Positions 1-8,676 of a DNA stretch of 50,032 bases are shown here, piece after piece. Under the pieces are notes generated by a model, which ran no database searches, was not told the origin of the DNA, and saw only the letters and a program-made list of their open reading frames with translations. Numbering within the stretch: the stretch's first letter is position 1; each line of letters opens with the position of its first letter. This DNA is from Ilumatobacteraceae bacterium (GTDB lineage Bacteria > Actinomycetota > Acidimicrobiia > Acidimicrobiales > Ilumatobacteraceae): positions 1-50,032 of the forward strand of contig JALRDI010000147.1 in assembly GCA_023257035.1 (NCBI GenBank), in the 5' to 3' direction. Both the position numbers and the translations under genes were made by a program.

Positions 1-162
1 AATGCGGTCGAAGCCTGGCAGCAGTGCCTCACCGAGTGTCCACACCTCGTGATCAACTGCGATGAATTCATCAACATGCTCAGGGGCAACGCGGAAGACA
101 AGGACTTCGACGGGCAGGCGCTCGCCTGTGGTGTAGGTGAATGATGGTTGCGTCGTCGGCAT
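1..162 (-). CDS. Small dimeric alpha/beta-barrel (TIGR03792-like) protein, 3' part outside window
   Basis: The reverse strand reads from ATG at 162 to the window edge with no stop (54 codons, C-terminus missing). A GAGGAA Shine-Dalgarno lies just upstream. After a short lead, the peptide shows VEVLVFRVAPEHVDEF followed by a V-W and a PGF motif, resembling the TIGR03792 / antibiotic-biosynthesis-monooxygenase-like ferredoxin-fold proteins, in which an amphipathic helix and a 'PGF' strand follow an initial 'hydrophobic-x-hydrophobic' strand. The family has no assigned reaction. It is divergent from the amidohydrolase at 273. Family assignment is by eye from one fragment and is moderate. Confidence 0.6.
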   Translation of the reverse strand, partial: MPTTQPSFTYTTGERLPVEVLVFRVAPEHVDEFIAVDHEVWTLGEALLPGFDRI

Positions 163-272
163 GTGTAAGTTCCTCGTGGTGCTTGGCTCGGTTAGTGAAT
201 CATCACACACGCCGATGGTGGCAGACGGCGTCCGCGTCGTTTGGCAACGTTTTTTGCGACAAGACTGTCGGA

Positions 273-1487
273 ATGGCTTATAACTCAACTGGACTTGTTG
301 TTCATGATGCCGATGCGCACATCATGGAGACGCCAACGTGGCTGCGGGATCATGCTGATCCATCAATTCGTGATCGTATTGACGCTCTGACGTATCCGGG
401 CGGAAACGAATTGCAGCAATCGGCCGTCGAGTTCGATGAACAAGACGATCTAGAAACCGGATTTGAGCGCCTTGCTGAGCGCCATCAGACCGCTGATTAC
501 ATTGCGGCCGAAGAAGCCGAGATCATGCTTCGAAAGAATTACGCAGCAACCGGTTCATTCATTGCCGAAGATCGACCACGAGCGCTCGACATGCTTGGAT
601 TCGCGAGCCAATTGGTGTTTAACACCTTTTACAACAGTCGACTCTGCGAGTGGGAACACTCTGGCGATATGGACTTTGCGATTGGCACCGCCCGCGCACA
701 CAACCGGGGCCTTGCCGAGTTTTGCTCGGTCGACCGTCGCCTGCTGTCGACGCTGTACGTTCCGCTTGCTGATATCGAGAAAGCGCCGGCACTTGCTGAG
801 GAAGCGATTGAGATGGGGGCGGGCGCGTTGCTCATCGCATCTGCATGCCCGCCTGGACACTCACCAAGCCACATTGGGCTCGATCCGGTGTGGTCGATGG
901 CTGCTGATGCCGGTGTACCGGTGGTGTTTCACGTCGGAGGAACCGGAGAGTTGCTCGACTCGAACTATTTCAACAACGGTCTTCCGGTGCCACCTGATTT
1001 CCACGGCGGTGAAGAGAACTTCCGGTCAGTCGACTACATGGCGATTCCGGTTCAGCCGGCACAGACCCTCGCAACAATGATCTTCGATGGAGTCTTTGAG
1101 CGATTCCCTGAACTTCGTGTTGGGGTTGTTGAGCAAGGTGCGATCTGGGTTCCGTCGTGGATGCGCCAGATGGAGTCGGCAATTGATGCGTTCGCCCGCC
1201 ATGAGGAGCGCCTGCAGAAACTCTCCCTGCGCCCGAGTGAATACGTGCGTCGCCAGATGAAGTTCACCCCGTATCCGACCGAGGACGTCGGCTGGATTGT
1301 TGAACAGGCTGGTTCAGAGGTGGTGCTGTTCTCATCTGATTACCCGCATGTTGAAGGTGGGCGTCGACCGATTGAACGCTTCGAGCGGTCGCTTGAGAAT
1401 TGCTCTGACGAGGTTCGTCAGCGCTTCTATCACGACAATTTCGACGAGCTCATGGGCGGTCGCCTGGGCGCCTTGCTTGCGGCCTAA
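273..1487 (+). CDS. Amidohydrolase-2 family metal-dependent hydrolase/decarboxylase (ACMSD-like)
   Basis: 404 residues if started at ATG 273; the reading frame is open 44 codons further upstream, but that extension is low-complexity and overlaps the divergent gene. It carries the TIM-barrel amidohydrolase-2 signatures: an N-terminal metal motif with D14 and H16 in DADAH, H220 in VVFHVGG, and a C-terminal FSSDYPH segment with D356 and H359. These are the positions used for a single catalytic metal in 2-amino-3-carboxymuconate-semialdehyde decarboxylase and its relatives. The family is cytoplasmic, and many actinobacterial members work in aromatic or terpenoid breakdown; the substrate here is unknown. 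An AAGACT box ends 6 bases before the ATG, which fits a leaderless transcript. Confidence 0.85.
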   Translation: MAYNSTGLVVHDADAHIMETPTWLRDHADPSIRDRIDALTYPGGNELQQSAVEFDEQDDLETGFERLAERHQTADYIAAEEAEIMLRKNYAATGSFIAEDRPRALDMLGFASQLVFNTFYNSRLCEWEHSGDMDFAIGTARAHNRGLAEFCSVDRRLLSTLYVPLADIEKAPALAEEAIEMGAGALLIASACPPGHSPSHIGLDPVWSMAADAGVPVVFHVGGTGELLDSNYFNNGLPVPPDFHGGEENFRSVDYMAIPVQPAQTLATMIFDGVFERFPELRVGVVEQGAIWVPSWMRQMESAIDAFARHEERLQKLSLRPSEYVRRQMKFTPYPTEDVGWIVEQAGSEVVLFSSDYPHVEGGRRPIERFERSLENCSDEVRQRFYHDNFDELMGGRLGALLAA

Positions 1488-1498
1488 GCCTGCGTGAG

Positions 1499-1516
1499 CC
1501 CCTCGTTATCGAGGGG
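1499..1516. terminator. Hairpin between two convergent genes, loop holds a stop codon
   Basis: CCCCTCG and CGAGGGG form a 7-bp stem around a 4-base loop (TTAT). It lies 12 bases after the amidohydrolase stop, and the loop contains the stop codon (1506-1508) of the convergent secreted-protein gene. There is no clear T-tract. It may terminate in both directions. Confidence 0.45.
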
Positions 1517-3482
1517 TGACCCACCATGGAATGTCGATGGTGATGTCTCCGAGACCGTTGTGAGAGACGATCACCGGTCGGCCGATGCCGTCGAGAACAA
1601 ATCGTGGTGTGATGCCGTCGATGTCCGCGTTATCGATTGCTGTTGTCACCGCTGATGTCGTGCACCCGCTTGGATGGCAGATGGCGAGATGAAGGTCATC
1701 GCTCGATGATGTGTAGGAAACGATTGGTTGGCCGGTCGCGCCAAGTTGGAGGTCGATACTGCCAGCGGTTGGGACGCCGTCAGAGGCGATGGTTGTCTCG
1801 GAGCGACCATCACACCGAGTGTCGCGACATTCGGTCATGAGCATCGTCGAACCATCAAGATGAGCGACGAGTGATGTCCCGGCGGGAGTCAATACCACCT
1901 TCGGATTCCAGCCGACATTTCCCCCAGCACCCGACCGCAAGACGACTACATGTTCGTTATCGCCAACGCATGCTGCGTCGTTGCATGAGACGAGCTGAAG
2001 CTCGGTGCTGGTGACCGACTCGCCCGAATGAGTTCGAACTTGCTGCGCGAGAACCGGGAAACCATTAAGGCCGATCGAAATTGACGGCATAAAGCCCGCA
2101 GCGACCTGACTCGCAGCATCGCCAGCAGCTGCAGTTGCGTGCGTCGCGCTCAGCGTGCCGGTGCCGGCACGGGCGCGGTCATTGCAGGTGAGTACCCGAA
2201 GGTAGCCGACCCGAGGAAGAGCAGTCGCGTCGTACGCCTGATGAGCGATCGTCGGAAACCCGTTTCGTCCGATGGTGACATCTGGTGTGATGCCGTCGAT
2301 CTCAGGGGTCGAGATTGCTGTGGTGGTTGATGAACTGCAGGTGTCGTCGTCACAGGCGGTCACCAAAAGGTCGGAGTCGGTGATGTTGTGATGAGCGATG
2401 ACAGGGTTTCCGTCGATGCCGATCGTGATCGAGGGTGCCGTGCCAATGTCGTCGCCATCTGAGTCGCTGATAGTCACCGATGTCGATGATGAGCACGCCA
2501 AGTCTTGGCAGTTGATGACAACAAGATCACCACCGGGTGTTCCTGCTGTGATGATGGGTAACCCAGACAAACGAAGTGCGATATCGCTGCCTGTTGACAC
2601 CACGCCATTCAGCGTTGCTGACGGTGGTGACGCGACCCGGTGAGGCGCCGACGCACTATCTGACGCGCGCTGAAGCTGATAGGCATGGTCAGCGAGTGTT
2701 GACTCGACTGTCTCAAGTGCTGAAGTCAGGCCGGCCAGGGAGGAGGCCTGACCGCTGACGTCTGAGGTCAACGAATCAACGGACTCCTCAAGTTCGCCAA
2801 CATCAAATTCGATCGCATCGATGAGGTCGGTGGTCACGGCATCGGTTGATAGCCCGTCGACGATTTCCGATAGCGACGCGACAACATCCGAATCGGCTTT
2901 GTCATCCAGCAAGTTGTCGATCTCGTTATCTGAATAACGAGCGGTCGGTGATGAGTCGCGAGGTGTGTCAGAGATGGGTTCGAAGTACCCGTTGAGGTCT
3001 GCGAGTAGGTGCGCCGACCCGTACACGGCAAAGCACACCCGTCCGTCGGGTGAGAGGGGGGCGATGACCGCATTTGGAACGTTTTGTCCGGTTCTGAAGT
3101 TGAGATTCGATGTGTCGGGTGTAGCAACGTCGCACGGATGAACCGTGACAAACCCGAAGCCATTTCGGTCGATGCCGTCAACTGCAGTTACGTTCAAGCT
3201 GACAGCGATCGCTGATGCCGGAATGAGATCAACGATGCGTCCACTCGGAAGTGCGATTTGTTCGGTAAGTCGCATCTCAATAAGACCGGTTCGGTCGGTC
3301 ACTCGGGTTTCAGTGACTCGAGTATCGAGGACGCGAATGGGCTCAATCGCGACGAATGATGTGGGTGTTGCTGTTGATGCAGCATCTGCGGGACGAAATG
3401 CCCCAATACCGGTAAGTGCTGCAACACATGCTCCGAGCGCGACATAGCCAAGCCGTCGCTGCGTTGACGTGAACAATGACAT
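1506..3482 (-). CDS. Secreted multidomain protein: RTG-type N-domain, coiled coil, Cys-paired propeller-like repeats
   Basis: 658 residues. A Sec signal peptide covers about residues 1-35 (TQRR then a hydrophobic core, ending ADAA). Residues about 40-170 match a domain common in secreted actinobacterial proteins, with landmarks VLDTR, SLNVTAVDG, GFVTVHPC, SNLNFRTGQ and a closing DLNGYF. Residues about 185-275 are acidic, helical and heptad-like (a probable coiled-coil stalk). The remainder is six or seven units of about 50-60 residues, each with an [IG-x-DG-x-P-VIAH] strand and a close Cys pair (such as CDDDTC, CNDAAC, CRDTRC, CHPSGC), which suggests beta-propeller blades stapled by disulfides. 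GGAGGAGAT lies 4-5 bases before the ATG. No enzymatic motif is visible; adhesion or surface display is inference. Confidence 0.8.
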   Translation of the reverse strand: MSLFTSTQRRLGYVALGACVAALTGIGAFRPADAASTATPTSFVAIEPIRVLDTRVTETRVTDRTGLIEMRLTEQIALPSGRIVDLIPASAIAVSLNVTAVDGIDRNGFGFVTVHPCDVATPDTSNLNFRTGQNVPNAVIAPLSPDGRVCFAVYGSAHLLADLNGYFEPISDTPRDSSPTARYSDNEIDNLLDDKADSDVVASLSEIVDGLSTDAVTTDLIDAIEFDVGELEESVDSLTSDVSGQASSLAGLTSALETVESTLADHAYQLQRASDSASAPHRVASPPSATLNGVVSTGSDIALRLSGLPIITAGTPGGDLVVINCQDLACSSSTSVTISDSDGDDIGTAPSITIGIDGNPVIAHHNITDSDLLVTACDDDTCSSSTTTAISTPEIDGITPDVTIGRNGFPTIAHQAYDATALPRVGYLRVLTCNDRARAGTGTLSATHATAAAGDAASQVAAGFMPSISIGLNGFPVLAQQVRTHSGESVTSTELQLVSCNDAACVGDNEHVVVLRSGAGGNVGWNPKVVLTPAGTSLVAHLDGSTMLMTECRDTRCDGRSETTIASDGVPTAGSIDLQLGATGQPIVSYTSSSDDLHLAICHPSGCTTSAVTTAIDNADIDGITPRFVLDGIGRPVIVSHNGLGDITIDIPWWVTPR

Positions 3483-3557
3483 ATCTCCTCCTTGTCGTTA
3501 CAAGAAGAGAGAAATGAGCGGGTTACATCTCGCGATTTTTCACCGTGAAGGTTGCTG

Positions 3558-5213
3558 TCACTCCAAGACGGTGACGACACCCGTGTTGCCATCAACCCGA
3601 ACGCGCGCGCCGTCTCGTATACGACGGGTCGCATTCGTTGCTGACACCACACACGGAATGCCAAGCTCACGACTCACGATGATTGCGTGGCTCAGTGCCG
3701 CACCAACATCGACGACAACTCCTCCCGCAGGAACGAAAAGCGGTGTCCACGACGGATCTGTGCTCGGGGCAACGAGAACGTCACCAGGGCCGAGTGCAGT
3801 TGGGTCGCTCGAATCAAGGACGACTCGCGCAATGCCCTCTGACACGCCCGGGCAGCCAGGGAACCCTTGGATGCTGTCTCCGACTGCGAGTGGTTCAACT
3901 TCAACGGCATCACGCTTGGGCCAACCCGCCGGATCACTCGGCGAGTCGACGAAGACAAATTCTGGCTCGCGCTCTGAGATCTCGGCGTGGGTTGAGCGAC
4001 GTTCACGAATCCGTTCAGTGATTCGTTCAGGCGTCGGACCGAGTAACTCCTCCATCTCGTCGTGAAGTACCAATCCGAAATCTTCAATCTCATCAAAGAC
4101 CCCGCGCTCGGTGAACCGGCGACCGAGTTCTCGTAGCGGCATACGAACCTCTTGGATGAGGCGAATGTTGTTCGTTTTTGTTCGCTCTCTGGCCGGAAGC
4201 CAGGCACCGCTAGCCGCAATTGCGGCAGCCAGTTGGCCATGAGTAGCGGGGTCGCCCTCCACCATCGCAAGCAGGGTTGCCGCTGCCTCAGCGCGTTCTG
4301 CAGCCCGCTCCTGCTGGTGGCCACGAGGGTCAGCGTCCTCACCCGCAAGCCGCATGCGTTCGATCGCAGCGAGAGCGATATTGGGGTGAGTTTCCCATGT
4401 TGGTGAACGGGCCTCCCACTCGTTTGGCCCCCGACTTCCAAAGTTGAGGCAGAACTGTTCGAACCCAGCCGAGAACTCTGCGCTCGTTGGATCAAGCCTT
4501 GACAGTTGCCACATTGCGTAACTCGGTTCGGCCGAATCGACCTGTCCAACCCCGGCGATGAGCGGCATGATGAGATCTGGACGTCCGACCGCAGTGGCGA
4601 CTGTCTGAATGACACCAACAGGAACAGTCGTCAACGTGGTGACGAACAGATGCTCTTGGAAAAGTTCGCGGTGGAATGGGAACAGCGCTTCTGCATATTC
4701 CCACAGTTCGGTGTCAGACAGTGACGAGAGATCCGGGCGCCGAGCCCGCAAAGCGATCGTGCGGTTTTTGTGATCGGTGAGCCGATCAAGTTGATCGACA
4801 TCAGTGATACTGAACACCCAGCCAAAGGTGTGCTCGAGTTTTGCAGTGAGGTCGGGTCGTGCATCGCCGGGTTGTTCCACGTAGTCAGGGATGCCAGGTT
4901 GGGCACCAAAGAACTGCTCGTCGATCGCCTTCCATGTAAGGCCTGGTGCGCGCTCGCCGAAGATTCGCATGACCGACGCATTGAGATAGCAATATCCGCC
5001 AGCGACGCCGAGAATACAGAATTCGCCCTCAGGGAATTCGTCTGCCTCGAATGCGCCCATCCTGATGTAGGCATCTCTCCACCCAAGTTCTGACTCGTAG
5101 AGCAAGAGCGACCGAGTCGCTGGTGCAACCGGGTCAGGAAATACTTCGCCGACGTTTGCCCTCGTATAAATCGGGAAACGGGATGACAATGATGTGTCGG
5201 TAACTGTGAACAT
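3558..5213 (-). CDS. PEP-utilising enzyme mobile-domain protein without an ATP-grasp domain
   Basis: 551 residues. The last ~100 residues are a PEP-utilisers mobile (swivelling phosphohistidine) domain: GCPGVSEG start, then GAALSHAIIVSRELGIPCVV with the phosphorylatable H509. The N-terminal ~440 residues begin TRANVGEVFPDPVAP, the way the substrate-binding middle domain of rifampicin phosphotransferase and related PEP-synthase-like enzymes begins. The ATP-grasp (pyruvate-phosphate-dikinase) domain that normally phosphorylates the histidine is absent, so it must be supplied in trans or the protein has another role. A run of G (GAGGGGGGG) sits before the ATG as Shine-Dalgarno. It is upstream of the secreted-protein gene on the same strand (75-base gap). 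Substrate unknown. Confidence 0.75.
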   Translation of the reverse strand: MFTVTDTSLSSRFPIYTRANVGEVFPDPVAPATRSLLLYESELGWRDAYIRMGAFEADEFPEGEFCILGVAGGYCYLNASVMRIFGERAPGLTWKAIDEQFFGAQPGIPDYVEQPGDARPDLTAKLEHTFGWVFSITDVDQLDRLTDHKNRTIALRARRPDLSSLSDTELWEYAEALFPFHRELFQEHLFVTTLTTVPVGVIQTVATAVGRPDLIMPLIAGVGQVDSAEPSYAMWQLSRLDPTSAEFSAGFEQFCLNFGSRGPNEWEARSPTWETHPNIALAAIERMRLAGEDADPRGHQQERAAERAEAAATLLAMVEGDPATHGQLAAAIAASGAWLPARERTKTNNIRLIQEVRMPLRELGRRFTERGVFDEIEDFGLVLHDEMEELLGPTPERITERIRERRSTHAEISEREPEFVFVDSPSDPAGWPKRDAVEVEPLAVGDSIQGFPGCPGVSEGIARVVLDSSDPTALGPGDVLVAPSTDPSWTPLFVPAGGVVVDVGAALSHAIIVSRELGIPCVVSATNATRRIRDGARVRVDGNTGVVTVLE

Positions 5214-5310
5214 GAGCCCCCCCTCATGGAGTTTCTTACGTCACATTAATTGCCATTTGGCACCGATGCGAACGGTGCCCGGCGAGGTTCGATGGTCGTG
5301 ACCGCTCGAC

Positions 5311-6528
5311 CTAGAGATTGCGAATCGTTGGGCGAAACACGATCGACCACACGCCGATTGAGCACAACACGCCAATGATCACCATCGCCGTCGGAACCGA
5401 CGTTGCCGAGACCAAACCAAACAAGATCGCAGCGGCAACGGGAAACGCGCCAATCTGTGCGGTCGACGCGAGACCCATCACGCGTCCCATCAGTTCGGGT
5501 GGTGTGTGGGTTTGCATGAGGGTCCGCAACATCGTCATCGCGATACCGCCAGTGAGCCCCCAACAGAGGCAGATGATGAGCGTGATTAGATATACCCGCG
5601 AGAGTCCAAGTGCGGTGAGACCGGTACCCATTGCGCTTCCGGCGGCGAGGGCAAGCGCTCGTCCTCGCCGTGCTGGCTGCCAACGAGTTGCGACAATCAT
5701 TGACGTGGTGATCATGCCAAGACTCATTGCAACATTCAGCACGCTGGCCGCAAGCGACTGAGTGCCGAGCACGTCGCGTGCAATCTCCGGCAATAAGAGT
5801 GTGCTTGCCGTGATGACGACCCCAAGCACTGTCGTCAACGCAAGTAGTGATCGAAGAGGTTCGGTGCGAAGTGCAATTTTTGCGGCACTGCGAATGGCTC
5901 CTTTTCGGTCGGTGGCTGTGATGTGCTCTGGAATGGGTGTTCGGCGGTGAAGAACCACCCCACAAAGTGAGGCTGCCGTGAGTAACCAGAGCCCAGCTTC
6001 AAGCCCAAACGCCTGGATCACAGCACCCCCGAGAAAGATTCCGCCAATCGTTGAGCCGGTCATGCCGAGGTTCTGCAGAGCGACAGCTTGGAGGAGTACT
6101 GATTCGTCGACGACCCGCGGAACGAGAGCCTGAAGTAACGGCATCAGCATTGCAGGAGCGATTGCGGTGAAGAACGCGCAGATCATTGCAACGGGGACGG
6201 TCATCAGGCCTGCGTGCAGGAGCAGGGCCGACACGGCGAAGAGTGCGGTGGCGACAGAGAAGAGAGCGATGCCAAGTGTCTGGGCCGAGACCCGATCGGC
6301 AAGTGAGCCTGCCCATGCCGAGAGCAAAAGCGGGGGAAGCCCGATGACGATGCCGAGAATCGCAGTTGCCGGATTCCATTCGGTGAGTTCGCCGACGAGC
6401 CATACGAACACAAAGCGACTGGTGCCAAGGGCAATCGACGCCATGATGTTGCTCGCAAGCACGCCGCGAAATGCCGTGTTCGACATGACGTTGCCGATTC
6501 GCTGATTGGCTGCGGAAGGAGACGTCAT
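5311..6528 (-). CDS. Major facilitator superfamily transporter
   Basis: 405 residues from ATG 6528; an open upstream extension of 18 codons overlaps the preceding methyltransferase gene and is not convincing. There are about 12 hydrophobic helices with a conserved basic loop (ADRVSAQTLG, matching the MFS motif A position after helix 2) and a central break near residue 195. It resembles the MFS_3/transmembrane-effector group (enterobactin exporter-like). It starts 10 bases after the methyltransferase stop codon, so the two are probably one operon, which suggests export or uptake of a methylated small molecule. No substrate can be read from sequence. Confidence 0.8.
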   Translation of the reverse strand: MTSPSAANQRIGNVMSNTAFRGVLASNIMASIALGTSRFVFVWLVGELTEWNPATAILGIVIGLPPLLLSAWAGSLADRVSAQTLGIALFSVATALFAVSALLLHAGLMTVPVAMICAFFTAIAPAMLMPLLQALVPRVVDESVLLQAVALQNLGMTGSTIGGIFLGGAVIQAFGLEAGLWLLTAASLCGVVLHRRTPIPEHITATDRKGAIRSAAKIALRTEPLRSLLALTTVLGVVITASTLLLPEIARDVLGTQSLAASVLNVAMSLGMITTSMIVATRWQPARRGRALALAAGSAMGTGLTALGLSRVYLITLIICLCWGLTGGIAMTMLRTLMQTHTPPELMGRVMGLASTAQIGAFPVAAAILFGLVSATSVPTAMVIIGVLCSIGVWSIVFRPTIRNL

Positions 6529-6538
6529 TGCGGTCCGT

Positions 6539-7597
6539 TCATGGACGTGCCTCGTAGATAATGTGGTTTGGCGTCTCGGCAATTCGGGTGAAGTTGTCGA
6601 GGCCCGCTTCAGCGAAGACCGATCGCATTCCTGCCTCTCCCGCCTGGTTGCCCATGCCGCGAGCGCCCGGCTGTGCGAGCGAGCAGGGCACGCAGCAGAA
6701 CAGGCTCATTGCGTATCGAGGTGTTGCGCGCAGGTAGTGGTTCTCGGTTCGTGACGGCATCGCGAAGGGTTCAACAACGACGATTGAGCCATCCGTCGAG
6801 AGCTGGTTGATCGCGTGACGGGCGATGCCAACCGGGTCGCCCATGTCGTGAAGGCAGTCGAAGAAACAGATGAGATCGAACGGCCCTGAAATCGCATCGG
6901 CGGCAGCAAGTTCAAACGAGACATTAGTGAGCTCAGCCTCGGCTGCATGTTGGCGGGCCTGATCGATGGAAGGCTGATGAAGGTCAAAGCCAATGAAGGT
7001 GCTGTTGGGAAAGGCGCGAGCAAGGGTGAGCGTCGAGTAGCCAGTGCCGCAACCCATGTCGGCAACGGTGATGCCGGCCTCAAGATCGGCCGTGCCCTGA
7101 GAGCGTTGCGGCAACCAGTGTTGAACAAGTTGATGGTCGTACGCGGGGCGGAAAATTTCCTGTGTGCCTTCGAACAGGTAAGGATGATGTTCCCCCCATC
7201 CGAACGCGCCATCGCCTTTCATGGCATCGATTCCGCGATCGAGGTCTAAAAAAAGTGCTTGTACCGCGACGAGCCCGCCAGCGAGCCAGAACGGTGAATT
7301 CGGGTCTGCGAGCACGGCAGCAACAGCGCCGGGCAGAGCGTACGAGTCGGCTGATTCGTCATAGGTGACGAGTTGGGCAGCTGCTTGCTGGTCGAGCCAT
7401 TCACGAGTCATACGTTCATTAGTGGCTGCTGCGTTGGCGAGTTCAGTGGAGGTCATCGGGTTACCGTGGGCCATCGCTGAGTAAAAACCTGCTCGGTGGC
7501 CCGCGATGATGCAGGCAACTGTGGAGGCACCGGCGAACGCGTCAGCGACACCGACGAGCACATCCTTTAGAGATGGTGCTTCTTGTTGACCTGACAT
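6539..7597 (-). CDS. Class I SAM-dependent methyltransferase with N-terminal winged-helix-like domain
   Basis: 352 residues from ATG 7597, chosen because GAGGGGGTCGAC gives a Shine-Dalgarno and because residues upstream lack family character. Residues about 20-110 form a helical winged-helix-like region (TSTELANAAATNERMTREWL), as in O-methyltransferase-type enzymes. The Rossmann part has motif I VADMGCGTGYSTL near residue 178, the acidic end of strand 2 (FIGFDLHQPS) and a post-I LICFFDCLHDM. It is cytosolic and transfers a methyl group from S-adenosylmethionine to an unknown acceptor. The MFS gene follows at 10 bases. The start may be slightly different. Confidence 0.8.
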   Translation of the reverse strand: MSGQQEAPSLKDVLVGVADAFAGASTVACIIAGHRAGFYSAMAHGNPMTSTELANAAATNERMTREWLDQQAAAQLVTYDESADSYALPGAVAAVLADPNSPFWLAGGLVAVQALFLDLDRGIDAMKGDGAFGWGEHHPYLFEGTQEIFRPAYDHQLVQHWLPQRSQGTADLEAGITVADMGCGTGYSTLTLARAFPNSTFIGFDLHQPSIDQARQHAAEAELTNVSFELAAADAISGPFDLICFFDCLHDMGDPVGIARHAINQLSTDGSIVVVEPFAMPSRTENHYLRATPRYAMSLFCCVPCSLAQPGARGMGNQAGEAGMRSVFAEAGLDNFTRIAETPNHIIYEARP

Positions 7598-7723
7598 GTC
7601 GACCCCCTCGTGACCCAACTGAGGGCCTATCGGTAGTTTTGCTGAGTTGAGTTCGCTCTGGCGTGTCGTGTTGCCCGCATCGTGAGCGCGAAAGGTGCTC
7701 ACCCGCTTCTTACCTCCGTGCCG

Positions 7724-7729
7724 TACCTT
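7724..7729 (+). promoter_or_regulatory. TANNNT -10 box for a probable leaderless transcript
   Basis: TACCTT, 7 bases before the ATG at 7737. The spacing would put the transcription start at the start codon. It supports ATG 7737 over the longer reading frame from 7695. Confidence 0.45.
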
Positions 7730-7736
7730 GAAAGCG

Positions 7737-8636
7737 ATGACACGCGCAGATGGCTCCGATACTTCACACATTGATACCGCTGTAGAGCACGATGACATGG
7801 GTGGTCTTGTTCGCGATCACCACACGATGGATCGACGCTCGATGCTTGGGTTACTCGGTGGAATTGGTGCCGCTGGAGCGCTTGCCGCATGCGGGGGTGA
7901 CGCTGTGGTGAAACTTGCTTCCTCCGCCACGACAGCCGCACCGTCAGGTTCGACAGCAACCACTATTGCTGGAGCGGCTGCGACGACGAGCACGCTCGCA
8001 GCCGACTCGGCAGCAGTCGCTGCATCGCCTGGCTCACCGATCCCAGGCGAAACTGGCGGTCCGTTCCCAGCCGATGGCACCAATGGCCCGAACGTGCTGT
8101 CAGATGGCGCTGTTGTCCGTCGCGATATCACCACCAGCTTTGGTGACTATTCGGGTACGGCTACTGGCACCCCTGTAGCGATCAATCTCACGGTGGTTGA
8201 CGCGTCGACAGGTTCTCCAATCGAAGGTGCAGCCGTGTACCTCTGGCATTGCACCGCAGATGGCAAGTACTCGATCTATGAAGATTCAAATGTGAACTAC
8301 CTGCGCGGTGTGCAGGTCGCTGACAGTGCAGGCCGGCTCACGTTCGATTCGATTTTCCCGGGCTGTTATCGAGGGCGCTGGCCGCACTGCCACTTTGAGG
8401 TATTCGACTCGCTCGACGAGGCGTCAACGGGTCGTTCAGCGCGGCGAGTCTCTCAGCTTGCCCTTGGCGAGGAAGATTGCCGAACGGTCTACGCCGATTC
8501 TGCGTACGGAAACAGCTTGTCGAATCTCGGTCAACTCTCACTGTCTGGCGACATGGTGTTTAGAGATGGTTGGGAAGACCAACTGGCGACCTACAACCCG
8601 TCAGCGGGTTCAATCGATCTGCTCGTCCGGGTGTAA
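7737..8636 (+). CDS. Tat-exported lipoprotein of the intradiol ring-cleavage dioxygenase family
   Basis: 299 residues. DRRSMLGLLGGIG has the twin arginine (R33, R34) and hydrophobic core of a Tat signal; it is followed by a lipobox LAAC with C52 as the lipid-modified cysteine, then a Ser/Thr/Ala-rich linker to about residue 105. The C-terminal domain is intradiol-dioxygenase-like with all four iron(III) ligands in place: Y178 (DGKYS), Y211, H217 and H219 (CYRGRWPHCH). The N-terminal catechol-dioxygenase dimerisation domain is missing. Such exported members are known but mostly uncharacterised; export with an intact iron site suggests oxidation of a catecholic compound outside the membrane. 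The start is supported by the TACCTT box. Divergent from the methyltransferase. Confidence 0.85.
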   Translation: MTRADGSDTSHIDTAVEHDDMGGLVRDHHTMDRRSMLGLLGGIGAAGALAACGGDAVVKLASSATTAAPSGSTATTIAGAAATTSTLAADSAAVAASPGSPIPGETGGPFPADGTNGPNVLSDGAVVRRDITTSFGDYSGTATGTPVAINLTVVDASTGSPIEGAAVYLWHCTADGKYSIYEDSNVNYLRGVQVADSAGRLTFDSIFPGCYRGRWPHCHFEVFDSLDEASTGRSARRVSQLALGEEDCRTVYADSAYGNSLSNLGQLSLSGDMVFRDGWEDQLATYNPSAGSIDLLVRV

Positions 8637-8639
8637 GCA

Positions 8640-8655
8640 GCCCGGCTGACCGGGC
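8640..8655. terminator. Hairpin between convergent genes
   Basis: GCCCGG-CTGA-CCGGGC, a perfect 6-bp GC stem with a tetraloop, 4 bases after the dioxygenase-like stop and before the stop of the convergent SRPBCC gene at 8677. No T-tract on either side. Confidence 0.4.
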
Positions 8656-8676
8656 GAGGCGACGAGGCCGCAGCGG

